Origin: Candidatus Zipacnadia bacterium
Lineage (GTDB): Bacteria; Armatimonadota; Zipacnadia; Zipacnadales; UBA5352
Length of the DNA: 64,000 nt
NCBI GenBank assembly: GCA_029821735.1
Contig: JALGSU010000008.1
Span: 186,001 to 250,000 of the forward strand
Reading direction: 5' to 3'
The notes below the pieces were generated by a model. It was not told the origin of the DNA. It searched no databases and saw nothing but the letters and a program-made list of their open reading frames with translations. Made by a program: the position numbers and the translations under genes. Shown one piece after another: positions 26,991 to 35,299 of this stretch (within the stretch, counting starts at the first letter, position 1; each line of letters begins with the position of its first letter).

Positions 26991-29900
26991 ATGCGAATCG
27001 CCGCTGGCGCCCTGGTCTTCTCATTGATCCTGGCCGGGGCGTCGAATGCGCTGGCGCAGGATTTTCAGCCCGTCGACATGGTCTTCGAGGTCGATCAGGC
27101 CGAGACGCTTCGCGCCACCTTCGACCGTGGTCTGCGCGAAGACCTTCAGCGCGGCCTCGAGGCCGATTTCGCGCGCGGCTCCCGTGAAGTCGTGCCTGTC
27201 GCCTATGACCGCGGCATCCCCAAGGACATCGGCCTGTACCGGGTCACTTCCATCGATGACGGTGCCAGTGACAAGGGCATCCACGCCGGCGCCGGTCAGG
27301 CCCATCGCTACTCCGCGCTCGGCAATGTCAACCAGCGGCGCGGCACCATTGCCTTCTGGGTCCGCTTCTCCCAGCCGCTCGGCGAAATCCATCTCCCCAT
27401 CATGTTCGTCAACTCCGTCGGTCGCACCGGCACCATCGTCGCTCTCCGTGGTCGCTACAAGCGCCTGCTATGCCATGGGGCGTGGGGCGGCAGCTTTGAC
27501 GCCGAAGCCACCCCATGGGAGGCCGACACCTGGTATCACGTTGCGGTCACGTGGGACGAACTCTCCGGTATCCGCCTCTACAAGAATGGCCAGCTCACCC
27601 GCAAGCAGGAGATGACCTGGCAGACCGAGGAACTCGAGCCCGGCAACATCCATCTCGCCGCCTGGGACCACTGGGGCGGCACACCCATACCGATCGACTT
27701 CGACGAACTCCGCGTCTTCTCACGCCCCTTGACTGACCCCGAACTCGCGCGTGTCTACGCTGGCGAAGACGGCTTCGAGCCAGTCGCCCATGAGCCCTCG
27801 CCAACCGTCGACGACCATCGCCGTCAGTATCTCGGCTGGGACGCAGCACCGGACATGGCCCGGCTCGAACCTGCCGACGGCGACCGCACGCTGCTCGTCA
27901 GCACCGTCGGCATCGAGGACGCCCGCGCGGTCAAATCCGACGCGTGGAAGGTCACCGATGGCGACCGCATCACTCGCTGGCCGCTGACCTACCATGGCTA
28001 CAGCTTCCAGCGAGATGCCGGGCTCTCGATCCGCCTCTACCAGAGCCAGCCGTGGAACTACCTGCGCCTCTGGGGCCCATGCACCGGCGCGCTCTACGAG
28101 GGTTCGCACATATTCCGCCCCGATGGCCTGCCCCTCCTGCCACTCAACTCCGACGGACCGCTCATCGTCCGCGCTTCCGACACTCCCATGGCCCAGCGCG
28201 AGCTGACCGTCTTCGCCGATCCCGTTCCGGAAGGTTCCGACGCGTCTCCCGGCAAGGTGGGGGAGATCGGCTTCTACGCCATCGCCCCCGCGGGCGCCGC
28301 TTCGGTTCCCGGGTCGGCGCAGTCGGCGTACTTCTCCGCTGACCAGTGGACCGACTGGGAGTCCGAGATCGGTCTGATGATGCTCAGCCGTTTCGAGGCT
28401 TATGACCGGAAAGCCCTGAAGCTGTCCGCCGCGCCGCCAGCCGACGCCCGGTCGCTCCCCATGCAGGCCATGCGTTACCATCATCTGATGATCGAGCCCG
28501 CGTCTGCCGACCGGCCGATTGCGGCCATTCGCGCCGCCCTCTACTTCCGCGACCTCGCGCCGGACACGGTCATCTGGCTGCGCGCCATGGACCCGATCGT
28601 TCCCACGCGCCACATTGCCGACTTCGAGGTCCGCGCGACCGGCGACTGGTCTGGCGTCCAGCGCGCCGACCTGACGCTCGACATGCGCGATCACGTCATC
28701 CCCAACGGCCTGCCGGTCTGGCTGACGCTCATGACCAGCAAGGACGCTGAACTGGTATGGGACGCGGACCGTCCATCCCGTATCGATCTACAGATCACTG
28801 AGCCAGCCGTGCTTGCCGACGAGTATCTCCATGACCAGGTCAAGTTCGTCAAGGACCGGTTCATCGACGTCTCCGAGCCCCGCCCCTGGGGCAAGACCGC
28901 GATGGCCGATCTCGCCAACCGCGTCGGCGTCTTCATGGAGCTGCACCGCGCGCTGCAGGATGTCCACGACCGCTTCCCTGCCGACTCGGGCGCTAATGCC
29001 TTCTACATCTGGACCCACCCCCGCGAGCCCGCCGATCGCTCTCACCTGCAGCGGCCGCCTCTTGGCGATGCCCCAGAATGGGCCGTCTATCAGCACGCCG
29101 CCGCCCTGCGCTACCGCGATTTCGTGAACTGGTGGATCGACGAGCGTCAAGTCGACAACGGCGAATTCGGCCACGGTCTCGGCGATGACACTGACCTCGT
29201 CAATGACTGGCTCACTATCGCCGCCATCAGCGATCCCGGCGGACGCATCGCTGACTCCACCCGCCGTCTTGCTGACACCTGTTGGGATGTCAGGATCACT
29301 GACGGAGTCAACACCCGCACCACCGACCCGCTGCACGCCTACGAGGAGGGTGTCAACGCGCTCTGCCGACAGGCCGAGATGCACTATGGCAACCCGGTCT
29401 ACCTCGAGCGTCTGATGCTCGCGACCCGCAACGTGCGAGAGCGCTTCATGGCTGAAACTGGCGGCCACCTGCACTTCACCTCTCGGCTCTATGGTGCCAC
29501 CAAAGTCGTCACCGAGAAGCCCTACGATCAGGACGCGCTCTCCAGCACGCTTATGCTCCACCCCGCCCTCGTCGTCGGCCACTACTCCCGCAACCCGTAC
29601 GCCACCGACCTCGTCCGCGCATACGGTGACGCATGGCTTGACCTGTATGAACAGGCGGTGGCGGCGAACGGTCCACTTAGCCCGAGCGACGCCGTGAAGC
29701 TGCCCAAGGTCGTGCGCTTCGAAGATCGCGCGGTCGTGGCATCCGGCAAGTACCCGTCAGGCTACGGTCACGCCAGCATGTATCTCGCTCTTCACGAGTG
29801 GTTCGGCGACAAAGACTACTTCCTGCCCGCACGCGCCTGGCTTGCTCGCGAGAGCGTCGATCTCCTCAGCGCCTCCGACTGGGTCGGCCAGGTCGATATG

Positions 29901-30836
29901 GCCCCCTGGCGCGAAACACTCGTTCAGCGCGCGCAGGACACCACGTATGATGAACTCAACCCGTCGATGGGCAATGACAAGCGCACGCAGGCCCAGTATC
30001 TCGGCTGGCAGTTGACCGGTGATCGCGCGCTCGTTCTTGAAGCGTTGCGCGACTCCTGGGAGCGCATCGAGCTGCTCTTCCCAATGCACACCTGGGCCGA
30101 ACAGTCCAACGATCGAGTCGCGGTATCCAAGGACTTGATCGACCGAATGTATCTCGGTGGCACTCCCGGCTACCGCAACAATATCTACCAGACGCACTCG
30201 ATCTCGTGGCAGGGCTTCTCGCCCGACTTCGCCGCCTGGGTTCTCGAGACCGACTACGAGCACATTCGCCTGATGGCCTACAACTTCGAGGACGTCCCAC
30301 AGAGCGGAGCCATTCGCGTCTACCGCCTCCGGCCGGGCGCATATACCGTCACCATCGGCCCCGATGCGGACGAGGATGGCGAGCCCGACACCGTCACCTC
30401 GCGATCCGAGGTCGAACTCGCGATGAACTCAGAGATCGCTCTGACACTTCCCCCCGGCGAGGTGACCGCGGTCAGCATCACGTTGGACGCTGCCATCAAG
30501 GAACACTTCTTCGGTCGTCCGGACCTGGCCATCTGCCCGCAGGACACCGTCATCGCCGATAACGCGTCCGAGGTGACCGTCGTCGTGCACAACATCGGTG
30601 GGGGAGATGCCCCCGAGGTCGCCGTCCGCATCGTCATGGATGGCGAACAGACCGTCCTCGACGCAACCGCCGGTCCGCTTGAGGCGCCCATCGACTGCAT
30701 CCCACGCACCACAGAACTCCGCTGGCCTGTGCCTGACAACCTTCGCGGGCGCCAGTTCACAGTATTAATCGACCCGACCGACGACGTGCGCGAGCTCTTC
30801 GAGGGCAACAACGCCGTCGAGTTGCCCGCAGGATGA
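26991..30836 (+). CDS. Very large secreted LamG / alpha-toroid / CARDB protein
   Basis: A 1281-residue protein with signal peptide (LVFSLILAGASNALA). A concanavalin/LamG-like domain spans about 85-265 (GTIAFWVRFSQ, WYHVAVTWDELSGIRLYKNGQ, IDFDELRVFSRPLTDPE). The central region (about 620-1080) is helical with repeated Trp/His/Asp motifs (EWAVYQHAAALRYRDFVNWW, GEFGHGLGDDTDLVNDW, YGHASMYLALHEWFG), as in (alpha/alpha)6 polysaccharide lyases or hydrolases. The end (about 1180-1275) is a CARDB adhesion domain (ADNASEVTVVVHNIGGGDAPEVAV ... FEGNNAVEL). It probably acts on polysaccharide at the cell surface, paired with the preceding GH-like gene. The exact activity cannot be told. Confidence 0.6.
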   Translation: MRIAAGALVFSLILAGASNALAQDFQPVDMVFEVDQAETLRATFDRGLREDLQRGLEADFARGSREVVPVAYDRGIPKDIGLYRVTSIDDGASDKGIHAGAGQAHRYSALGNVNQRRGTIAFWVRFSQPLGEIHLPIMFVNSVGRTGTIVALRGRYKRLLCHGAWGGSFDAEATPWEADTWYHVAVTWDELSGIRLYKNGQLTRKQEMTWQTEELEPGNIHLAAWDHWGGTPIPIDFDELRVFSRPLTDPELARVYAGEDGFEPVAHEPSPTVDDHRRQYLGWDAAPDMARLEPADGDRTLLVSTVGIEDARAVKSDAWKVTDGDRITRWPLTYHGYSFQRDAGLSIRLYQSQPWNYLRLWGPCTGALYEGSHIFRPDGLPLLPLNSDGPLIVRASDTPMAQRELTVFADPVPEGSDASPGKVGEIGFYAIAPAGAASVPGSAQSAYFSADQWTDWESEIGLMMLSRFEAYDRKALKLSAAPPADARSLPMQAMRYHHLMIEPASADRPIAAIRAALYFRDLAPDTVIWLRAMDPIVPTRHIADFEVRATGDWSGVQRADLTLDMRDHVIPNGLPVWLTLMTSKDAELVWDADRPSRIDLQITEPAVLADEYLHDQVKFVKDRFIDVSEPRPWGKTAMADLANRVGVFMELHRALQDVHDRFPADSGANAFYIWTHPREPADRSHLQRPPLGDAPEWAVYQHAAALRYRDFVNWWIDERQVDNGEFGHGLGDDTDLVNDWLTIAAISDPGGRIADSTRRLADTCWDVRITDGVNTRTTDPLHAYEEGVNALCRQAEMHYGNPVYLERLMLATRNVRERFMAETGGHLHFTSRLYGATKVVTEKPYDQDALSSTLMLHPALVVGHYSRNPYATDLVRAYGDAWLDLYEQAVAANGPLSPSDAVKLPKVVRFEDRAVVASGKYPSGYGHASMYLALHEWFGDKDYFLPARAWLARESVDLLSASDWVGQVDMAPWRETLVQRAQDTTYDELNPSMGNDKRTQAQYLGWQLTGDRALVLEALRDSWERIELLFPMHTWAEQSNDRVAVSKDLIDRMYLGGTPGYRNNIYQTHSISWQGFSPDFAAWVLETDYEHIRLMAYNFEDVPQSGAIRVYRLRPGAYTVTIGPDADEDGEPDTVTSRSEVELAMNSEIALTLPPGEVTAVSITLDAAIKEHFFGRPDLAICPQDTVIADNASEVTVVVHNIGGGDAPEVAVRIVMDGEQTVLDATAGPLEAPIDCIPRTTELRWPVPDNLRGRQFTVLIDPTDDVRELFEGNNAVELPAG

Positions 30837-30873
30837 TCGTCTGGAGCTGCTCCAGAACCATTCGCCACAAGGG

Positions 30874-30908
30874 CGGAAGTGGACTGCCGCCTCGGCAGTC
30901 CACTTCCG
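30874..30908. terminator. Strong 16-bp hairpin terminator
   Basis: A perfect stem CGGAAGTGGACTGCCG / CGGCAGTCCACTTCCG with a three-base loop, 38 bases past the stop of the large secreted protein and directly before the mutM promoter. A smaller 7-bp hairpin precedes it at 30841-30855. Confidence 0.75.
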
Positions 30909-30909
30909 G

Positions 30910-30939
30910 TTGACAAGCCCACCGCATTGCTTCTATCCT
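30910..30939 (+). promoter_or_regulatory. sigma70-type promoter of mutM
   Basis: Consensus TTGACA at 30910-30915 and TATCCT at 30934-30939, 18-base spacer. ATG 30973 has GGGAGG at 30962-30967. Confidence 0.6.
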
Positions 30940-30972
30940 CTGTTCCGTTGCGCCAGCACTCGGGAGGTCCAG

Positions 30973-31806
30973 ATGCCCGAATTGCCCGAAGTCGAGACCG
31001 TCCGCCGCGACCTGGGGAGGTCGGTTGTCGGACTGACAATTGATAGCGTGAAGGTCCGCCGCTCGGACATACTTCTTCAGTGTAAGCGGGCGCAGTTGCC
31101 GAGCGCTGCCGAGGGTCGGACCATCGATGCGATCGATCGGTTGGGCAAGAACCTGATACTGCGTCTGTCGGACGGCCCGGCATTAATCGTCCACTTGGGC
31201 ATGACCGGCCAGTTCTACACGGTGGCCCCCGACGAAGAGCTTCTCGATCACACCCACGTCATCTTCGGCCTGTCCGATGGCGCTCGGCTGGTGTTTCGGG
31301 ATGTTCGACGCTTCGGACACATCGAGCTTGTCGCCGACGGAGACCTGGCCGCCTGCATGAGTCTGCGCAACGTTGGCGTCGATGCCTGTTCGCCCGAATT
31401 CACTACCCGCTGCCTGCGCGAGTCAATGGCAGACCGGTCGGCGCTCCTCAAGAGCGCGCTGCTCAATCAGAAACTCGTCGCAGGGCTCGGCAACATATAC
31501 GTGTGCGAGGCCATGCATCGCGCCGGCATCCATCCGCTGACCCGCTGCAACGAAGTCTCGCTCGAGCAATGGCCCAGGCTGCATCGGGCGATCACTAATG
31601 TCCTGAACGAATCAATCGCGGCTGAAGGCACCACGATTTCCGACTACGTTGCCGGCGCTGGAGTGCCCGGTGACTTCCAGAAGCGGTTGCGCGTCTATGG
31701 CCGCGAGGGCGAGACCTGCCGCCGCAGAAGCTGCACCGGAACCATAGACCGCGTCGTCATCAGCAATCGTTCATCATTCTTCTGCCCCGTCTGCCAGCAT
31801 CGGTAG
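30973..31806 (+). CDS. mutM: Formamidopyrimidine-DNA glycosylase (Fpg/MutM)
   Basis: A 277-residue DNA repair enzyme that excises oxidised purines such as 8-oxoguanine and cleaves the abasic strand. The N-terminus MPELPEVETVRRDL supplies the catalytic Pro2 and Glu3. LGKNLIL holds the conserved lysine and HLGMTGQF the following motif. The helix-two-turn-helix region includes LNQKLVAGLGNIYVCEAM. The C-terminal zinc finger reads CRRRSC then CPVC, a C-x4-C spacing instead of the commoner C-x2-C. An apparently intact single gene with its own promoter. Confidence 0.95.
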   Translation: MPELPEVETVRRDLGRSVVGLTIDSVKVRRSDILLQCKRAQLPSAAEGRTIDAIDRLGKNLILRLSDGPALIVHLGMTGQFYTVAPDEELLDHTHVIFGLSDGARLVFRDVRRFGHIELVADGDLAACMSLRNVGVDACSPEFTTRCLRESMADRSALLKSALLNQKLVAGLGNIYVCEAMHRAGIHPLTRCNEVSLEQWPRLHRAITNVLNESIAAEGTTISDYVAGAGVPGDFQKRLRVYGREGETCRRRSCTGTIDRVVISNRSSFFCPVCQHR

Positions 31807-31840
31807 GCCGGGGCCACGAACAACGAGTGGAGGCACCGCC

Positions 31841-32743
31841 TTGAAAGTCAGAAGCATTCTCGAAGCCATCGGCAACACCAATATCGTTCGCATCAACAAC
31901 GCGGGAGACTGCGAAATCTGGGGCAAGTGCGAATACCTCAACCCCGGAGGCAGCATCAAGGATCGCGTCGCGCAGTGCATGATCGAGCGCGCCGAAATAG
32001 ACGGGACCCTCCAGCCCGCAGGCGTCATCGTCGAGCCCTCGTCCGGCAATACTGGCATCGCCATGGCCCTCGTCGGCGTGCAGAAGGGCTATCGGGTCAT
32101 CATCGTCATGCCCGAGGACATGAGCGAGGAGCGCAAGAAGATCATCGGCGCATTCGGCGGCGAACTCTCACTCACACCGGCCCACCAGAGCATCGACGGG
32201 GCTGTGCGCAAAGCGAACGATTTGCTCAGCGAGATCGATGGTGCAGTCATGCTTCAGCAGTTCGAAAACCCCAACAACCCCGCCGTCCATTGCGAGCAGA
32301 CCGGCCCCGAAATCTGGAACGATCTCGACGGCAAGGTCGACGCCTTCGTCGCCGGTATCGGCAGCGGCGGCACCTTCCAGGGCGTGGGCAGTTTCCTGCG
32401 TTCCATGAACCCGGACGTCTACCTGGTCGCCGTCGAGCCTGCCAACGTCTCCGCACTTCTGGGCAACGAGCCGGGCCTGCACCGCATCCCCGGCATCGGT
32501 GATGGCTTCATACCCGGCGTCCTCGACACCAAGATCATCAGCGAAGTCATTACCGTAACCGATGACGATGCGATAGCGACCACGCGACTGCTCGCCGGCG
32601 AACTCGGCCTGCTGGTAGGTACTTCCTCTGGCGCCAACGTCTGGGCTGCTCGGCAACTCGCCGCGAAGATGCCCGCCGGCAGCCATATCGCCACGGTACT
32701 GCCCGACCGAGCCGAGCGCTACTTCTCCACGGCTCTTATCTGA
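31841..32743 (+). CDS. cysK: Cysteine synthase (O-acetylserine sulfhydrylase)
   Basis: A 300-residue PLP enzyme making cysteine from O-acetylserine and sulfide. PLP lysine lies in LNPGGSIKDRVA (K44), the substrate loop is EPSSGNTGIAMA (about 65-76), and the phosphate-binding glycine loop is AGIGSGGTFQGVG (about 168-180). GTSSGANVWAA near 265 is also typical. TTG start at 31841 is chosen because GAGTGGAGG lies just upstream and the family starts here. In some lineages the same fold acts as cystathionine beta-synthase, but the length fits CysK. Confidence 0.92.
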   Translation: MKVRSILEAIGNTNIVRINNAGDCEIWGKCEYLNPGGSIKDRVAQCMIERAEIDGTLQPAGVIVEPSSGNTGIAMALVGVQKGYRVIIVMPEDMSEERKKIIGAFGGELSLTPAHQSIDGAVRKANDLLSEIDGAVMLQQFENPNNPAVHCEQTGPEIWNDLDGKVDAFVAGIGSGGTFQGVGSFLRSMNPDVYLVAVEPANVSALLGNEPGLHRIPGIGDGFIPGVLDTKIISEVITVTDDDAIATTRLLAGELGLLVGTSSGANVWAARQLAAKMPAGSHIATVLPDRAERYFSTALI

Positions 32744-32851
32744 GACAGGCAGGAGTCCGCGCCGCGCCCGGCGAATGCACCGCCATGACACGAGGCCCGA
32801 GTGCGCCTTGCTGCGGCACCCGGTTGGTGAATATCATCGGAGGTGACGTAC

Positions 32852-33883
32852 ATGTCTGATATCAAGATTGGCATGGTCGGACTCGGATGGGCGGCGAGCG
32901 GTCACATCCCCGCCTTCCAGGCTAACGAGAACTGCCAGATCGCGGCCGTCTGCACAAGCAAGGACGAGGCCGCGGCGAAGGCCATGGCCGGCGACGACGT
33001 CGCTGTCTACAGCAATTTCGAGGACCTCCTGGCCCACGACGGCCTCGACGTCGTCGACATCTGCACCCCGCACCACTTGCACGCCGAGCAGGCCATCGCT
33101 GCTGCGGAGGCAGGCAAACATCTCATGATCGAGAAACCGCTTGCGGTCACCTACGATGCCCTCCTCGCAATGCGCGAGGCCGTCGCCAAAGCCGGCGTCA
33201 AGTCCACCGTCTACTTCGAGTTGCGCTTCATCCCGCACTTCCAGTACGTCAACTCCGTCGTCGGCCAAGGCCTGCTCGGCGACGTGCATCACCTCGAAGT
33301 CGACTACTACCACGGCATCGGTCCCTGGTATGGTCAGTACGCGTGGCAGACGAAGAAAGAGTGGGGCGGCAGCGCTCTGATTACTGCCGGCATCCACGCC
33401 CTCGACGCCCTCGTATTCTTTGCAGGCAAGCCCGTCGAAGAGGTCTGCGCCTTCTCAGCCATGACCTCGGCGCCTTACCTGCAGGAATACGAATATGACA
33501 CCACTTCCTGCGCCATCCTCAAGTTCGAGGATGGCACCATCGGCAAGTGCGTGTCCTCCGTCGACTGCCGCCAGCCCTACGTCCTCAACGTCCACCTCGT
33601 CGGCAGCGAGGGCACGCTCTGGAACGACAAGCTGTGGTCCACCCAGATCGCCGGCCTGCGACCAGACGAATGGATGACCGTCCCCTCCGCGCAGGCTGAG
33701 TCCGGAGACGTCCTTGATCACCCTTACCCGCCGCTGGTCGACGAGTTCATGGAATGCCTGATGGAGGATAAGGAATCGATGGCGAACTTCGACAGCGCGT
33801 TCACCACCCATCGGGTGGCGTTCGCAATCGAGAAGTCACTCGAAGAAGGCCGAACCGTCAAGCTCAGCGAACTTCCTGCTTGA
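32852..33883 (+). CDS. Gfo/Idh/MocA-family NAD(P) oxidoreductase
   Basis: A 343-residue protein starting at ATG 32852 (CGGAGGTGA upstream). The N-terminal Rossmann motif is IGMVGLGWAASGHIPAF. DVVDICTPHHLHAEQAI and the EKPLAVT motif (Lys about 94, catalytic in the family) follow, then the C-terminal alpha/beta domain with GGSALITAGIHALDAL (His about 183). These enzymes oxidise or isomerise sugars and inositols. It lies between cysK and a pectate-lyase-like gene and is closed by a strong hairpin, so it is probably monocistronic, perhaps processing sugars released by the secreted enzymes. Confidence 0.88.
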   Translation: MSDIKIGMVGLGWAASGHIPAFQANENCQIAAVCTSKDEAAAKAMAGDDVAVYSNFEDLLAHDGLDVVDICTPHHLHAEQAIAAAEAGKHLMIEKPLAVTYDALLAMREAVAKAGVKSTVYFELRFIPHFQYVNSVVGQGLLGDVHHLEVDYYHGIGPWYGQYAWQTKKEWGGSALITAGIHALDALVFFAGKPVEEVCAFSAMTSAPYLQEYEYDTTSCAILKFEDGTIGKCVSSVDCRQPYVLNVHLVGSEGTLWNDKLWSTQIAGLRPDEWMTVPSAQAESGDVLDHPYPPLVDEFMECLMEDKESMANFDSAFTTHRVAFAIEKSLEEGRTVKLSELPA

Positions 33884-33918
33884 CGCAGAAGAGTCCGCCT
33901 GGAGCAACGATGTATCAC

Positions 33919-33942
33919 GGGGGCCGCGACTGCGCGGCCCCC
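33919..33942. terminator. Hairpin terminator after Gfo/Idh gene
   Basis: A perfect 10-bp stem GGGGGCCGCG / CGCGGCCCCC with loop ACTG, 36 bases past the stop and ahead of the pectate-lyase-like gene. Confidence 0.7.
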
Positions 33943-33981
33943 TCATCGTACCCGCTGTACCGTCAGTGGGGAGGCAGTGCC

Positions 33982-35289
33982 ATGAGACGAGTTCTGATCA
34001 TTGCCCTCGCTATCGCATCGTGCCTGTGCGCCACCGCCCAGCCCGACCCTCAGCTGCGCTCTGACGCCCGCGCAGCGCTGACCGCCGCCGTTGACGCCTT
34101 CGCAGCTCCCGACATCGCCCGGGGCATCGTCGACATCGACAACATGGCGCAGGCCAGCATATACGAGACCGAGCGCCCGCCGGTCTACGCTCGCGTTTTC
34201 CGCGCCGCTTCGGACGCAACGGGCGAGCAGCGTTTCCGCGATTGGTTCCTCGCGGTCGCTGATCTCGCAGTGGCCATCAAGCAGCCGAAAGGTGGATACT
34301 CACGCAAGGCGTGGGTGAAACGCGTCGGAGCGACGGAGACCCAGCAGGGATCGATGACCTTCCGCAACTCGCGCGGCATGTACCTCGTCCAGGTCATCCT
34401 GCAGGCGTATGACTACACTGGCGATGAGCGCTACCTCAACAGCGTAATCGAGACCGCCGAATGCGCCCTGCGCTCTCAGCACGAAGACGGCGCCTGGCAG
34501 TCCGACTACCCCGCCCCCGAGCACAGTTACCTCCGCCTCCACATGCTCAACGATGGCGTCACCATCTCGCCGACCCGCACGCTCATGATGGCATATGCCC
34601 GCACCGATGACGCGCGCTATCTCGACGCCATCAAGCGCGCTGGCGACTGGTTCATCCGCAACCAACTCCCCGAACCCACGCCCGGCTGGGCCCAGGAATA
34701 CTATGCCGAGGACCGCGCCGCGTGGGGCCGGCGCTTCGAGCCACCTGCTGCCTGCAGCGCCCCCACGTCTTCGGCCTGCGGTCTGCTCATAGACATCTAC
34801 CTGCTCACCGGCGATGACCGCTACCTCGCCCCAATCCCCGCCGCCCTCGCCTGGCTCGAACGCTCGCAACTGCCTGACGGTAACTGGGCCCGCTTCTACG
34901 AACTCAAGACCAATCGCCCGCTCTACTTCACCAGTGACGACCGCACCACGTATCGCCTGACCTACGACGACTCTGACGCGCCCGACCATTACTCGTTCAA
35001 GGGCAACTGGGGTTTCAGCGCGCAGAAGACGCGATACGGTCGTCTCCAGGAGGTCGGCCGCGAGACGCTCATCGCCGAGGAGGCGGCCGAGCCCACCACC
35101 GAGGCACTTGCGGAAAAGGTTCTCGCCATGGAGCAGAGCGTGCGCGATCTGATAGCGCCCGATGGCCGCCTCGGCAAGTACCCCACCGAAGGCGGGCACG
35201 TCACCCGCCTCGCCTCCGACTCATCGTGGGTCGCTCTCTACGCCACCCGCTACGATGAACTCCAGCGCCGACGCGCCGCCGACGAATAG
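33982..35289 (+). CDS. Secreted PL10-like pectate lyase
   Basis: A 435-residue protein starting at ATG 33982 (GGGGAGG upstream) with a signal peptide (VLIIALAIASCLCATA). An (alpha/alpha) barrel with LRLHMLNDGVTISPTRTLMMAY and the diagnostic PTPGWAQEYYAEDRAAWGRRFEPPA (GWAQ-Y and FEPPA; about residues 233-257) matches the pectic acid lyase (PL10) pattern, and YELKTNRPLYFT also fits. It would cleave polygalacturonate by beta-elimination, releasing unsaturated uronates that the uxaE-like enzyme and sugar operon elsewhere in the window could use. Convergent with the heparinase-like gene. Confidence 0.7.
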   Translation: MRRVLIIALAIASCLCATAQPDPQLRSDARAALTAAVDAFAAPDIARGIVDIDNMAQASIYETERPPVYARVFRAASDATGEQRFRDWFLAVADLAVAIKQPKGGYSRKAWVKRVGATETQQGSMTFRNSRGMYLVQVILQAYDYTGDERYLNSVIETAECALRSQHEDGAWQSDYPAPEHSYLRLHMLNDGVTISPTRTLMMAYARTDDARYLDAIKRAGDWFIRNQLPEPTPGWAQEYYAEDRAAWGRRFEPPAACSAPTSSACGLLIDIYLLTGDDRYLAPIPAALAWLERSQLPDGNWARFYELKTNRPLYFTSDDRTTYRLTYDDSDAPDHYSFKGNWGFSAQKTRYGRLQEVGRETLIAEEAAEPTTEALAEKVLAMEQSVRDLIAPDGRLGKYPTEGGHVTRLASDSSWVALYATRYDELQRRRAADE

Positions 35290-35299
35290 TCTCGGTCTT

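Noticed and set aside
32808..32837. Promoter for the Gfo/Idh gene (TTGCTG / TATCAT, 18-base spacer)
   Set aside because: The implied transcript would begin within the Shine-Dalgarno site, so it is not convincing.
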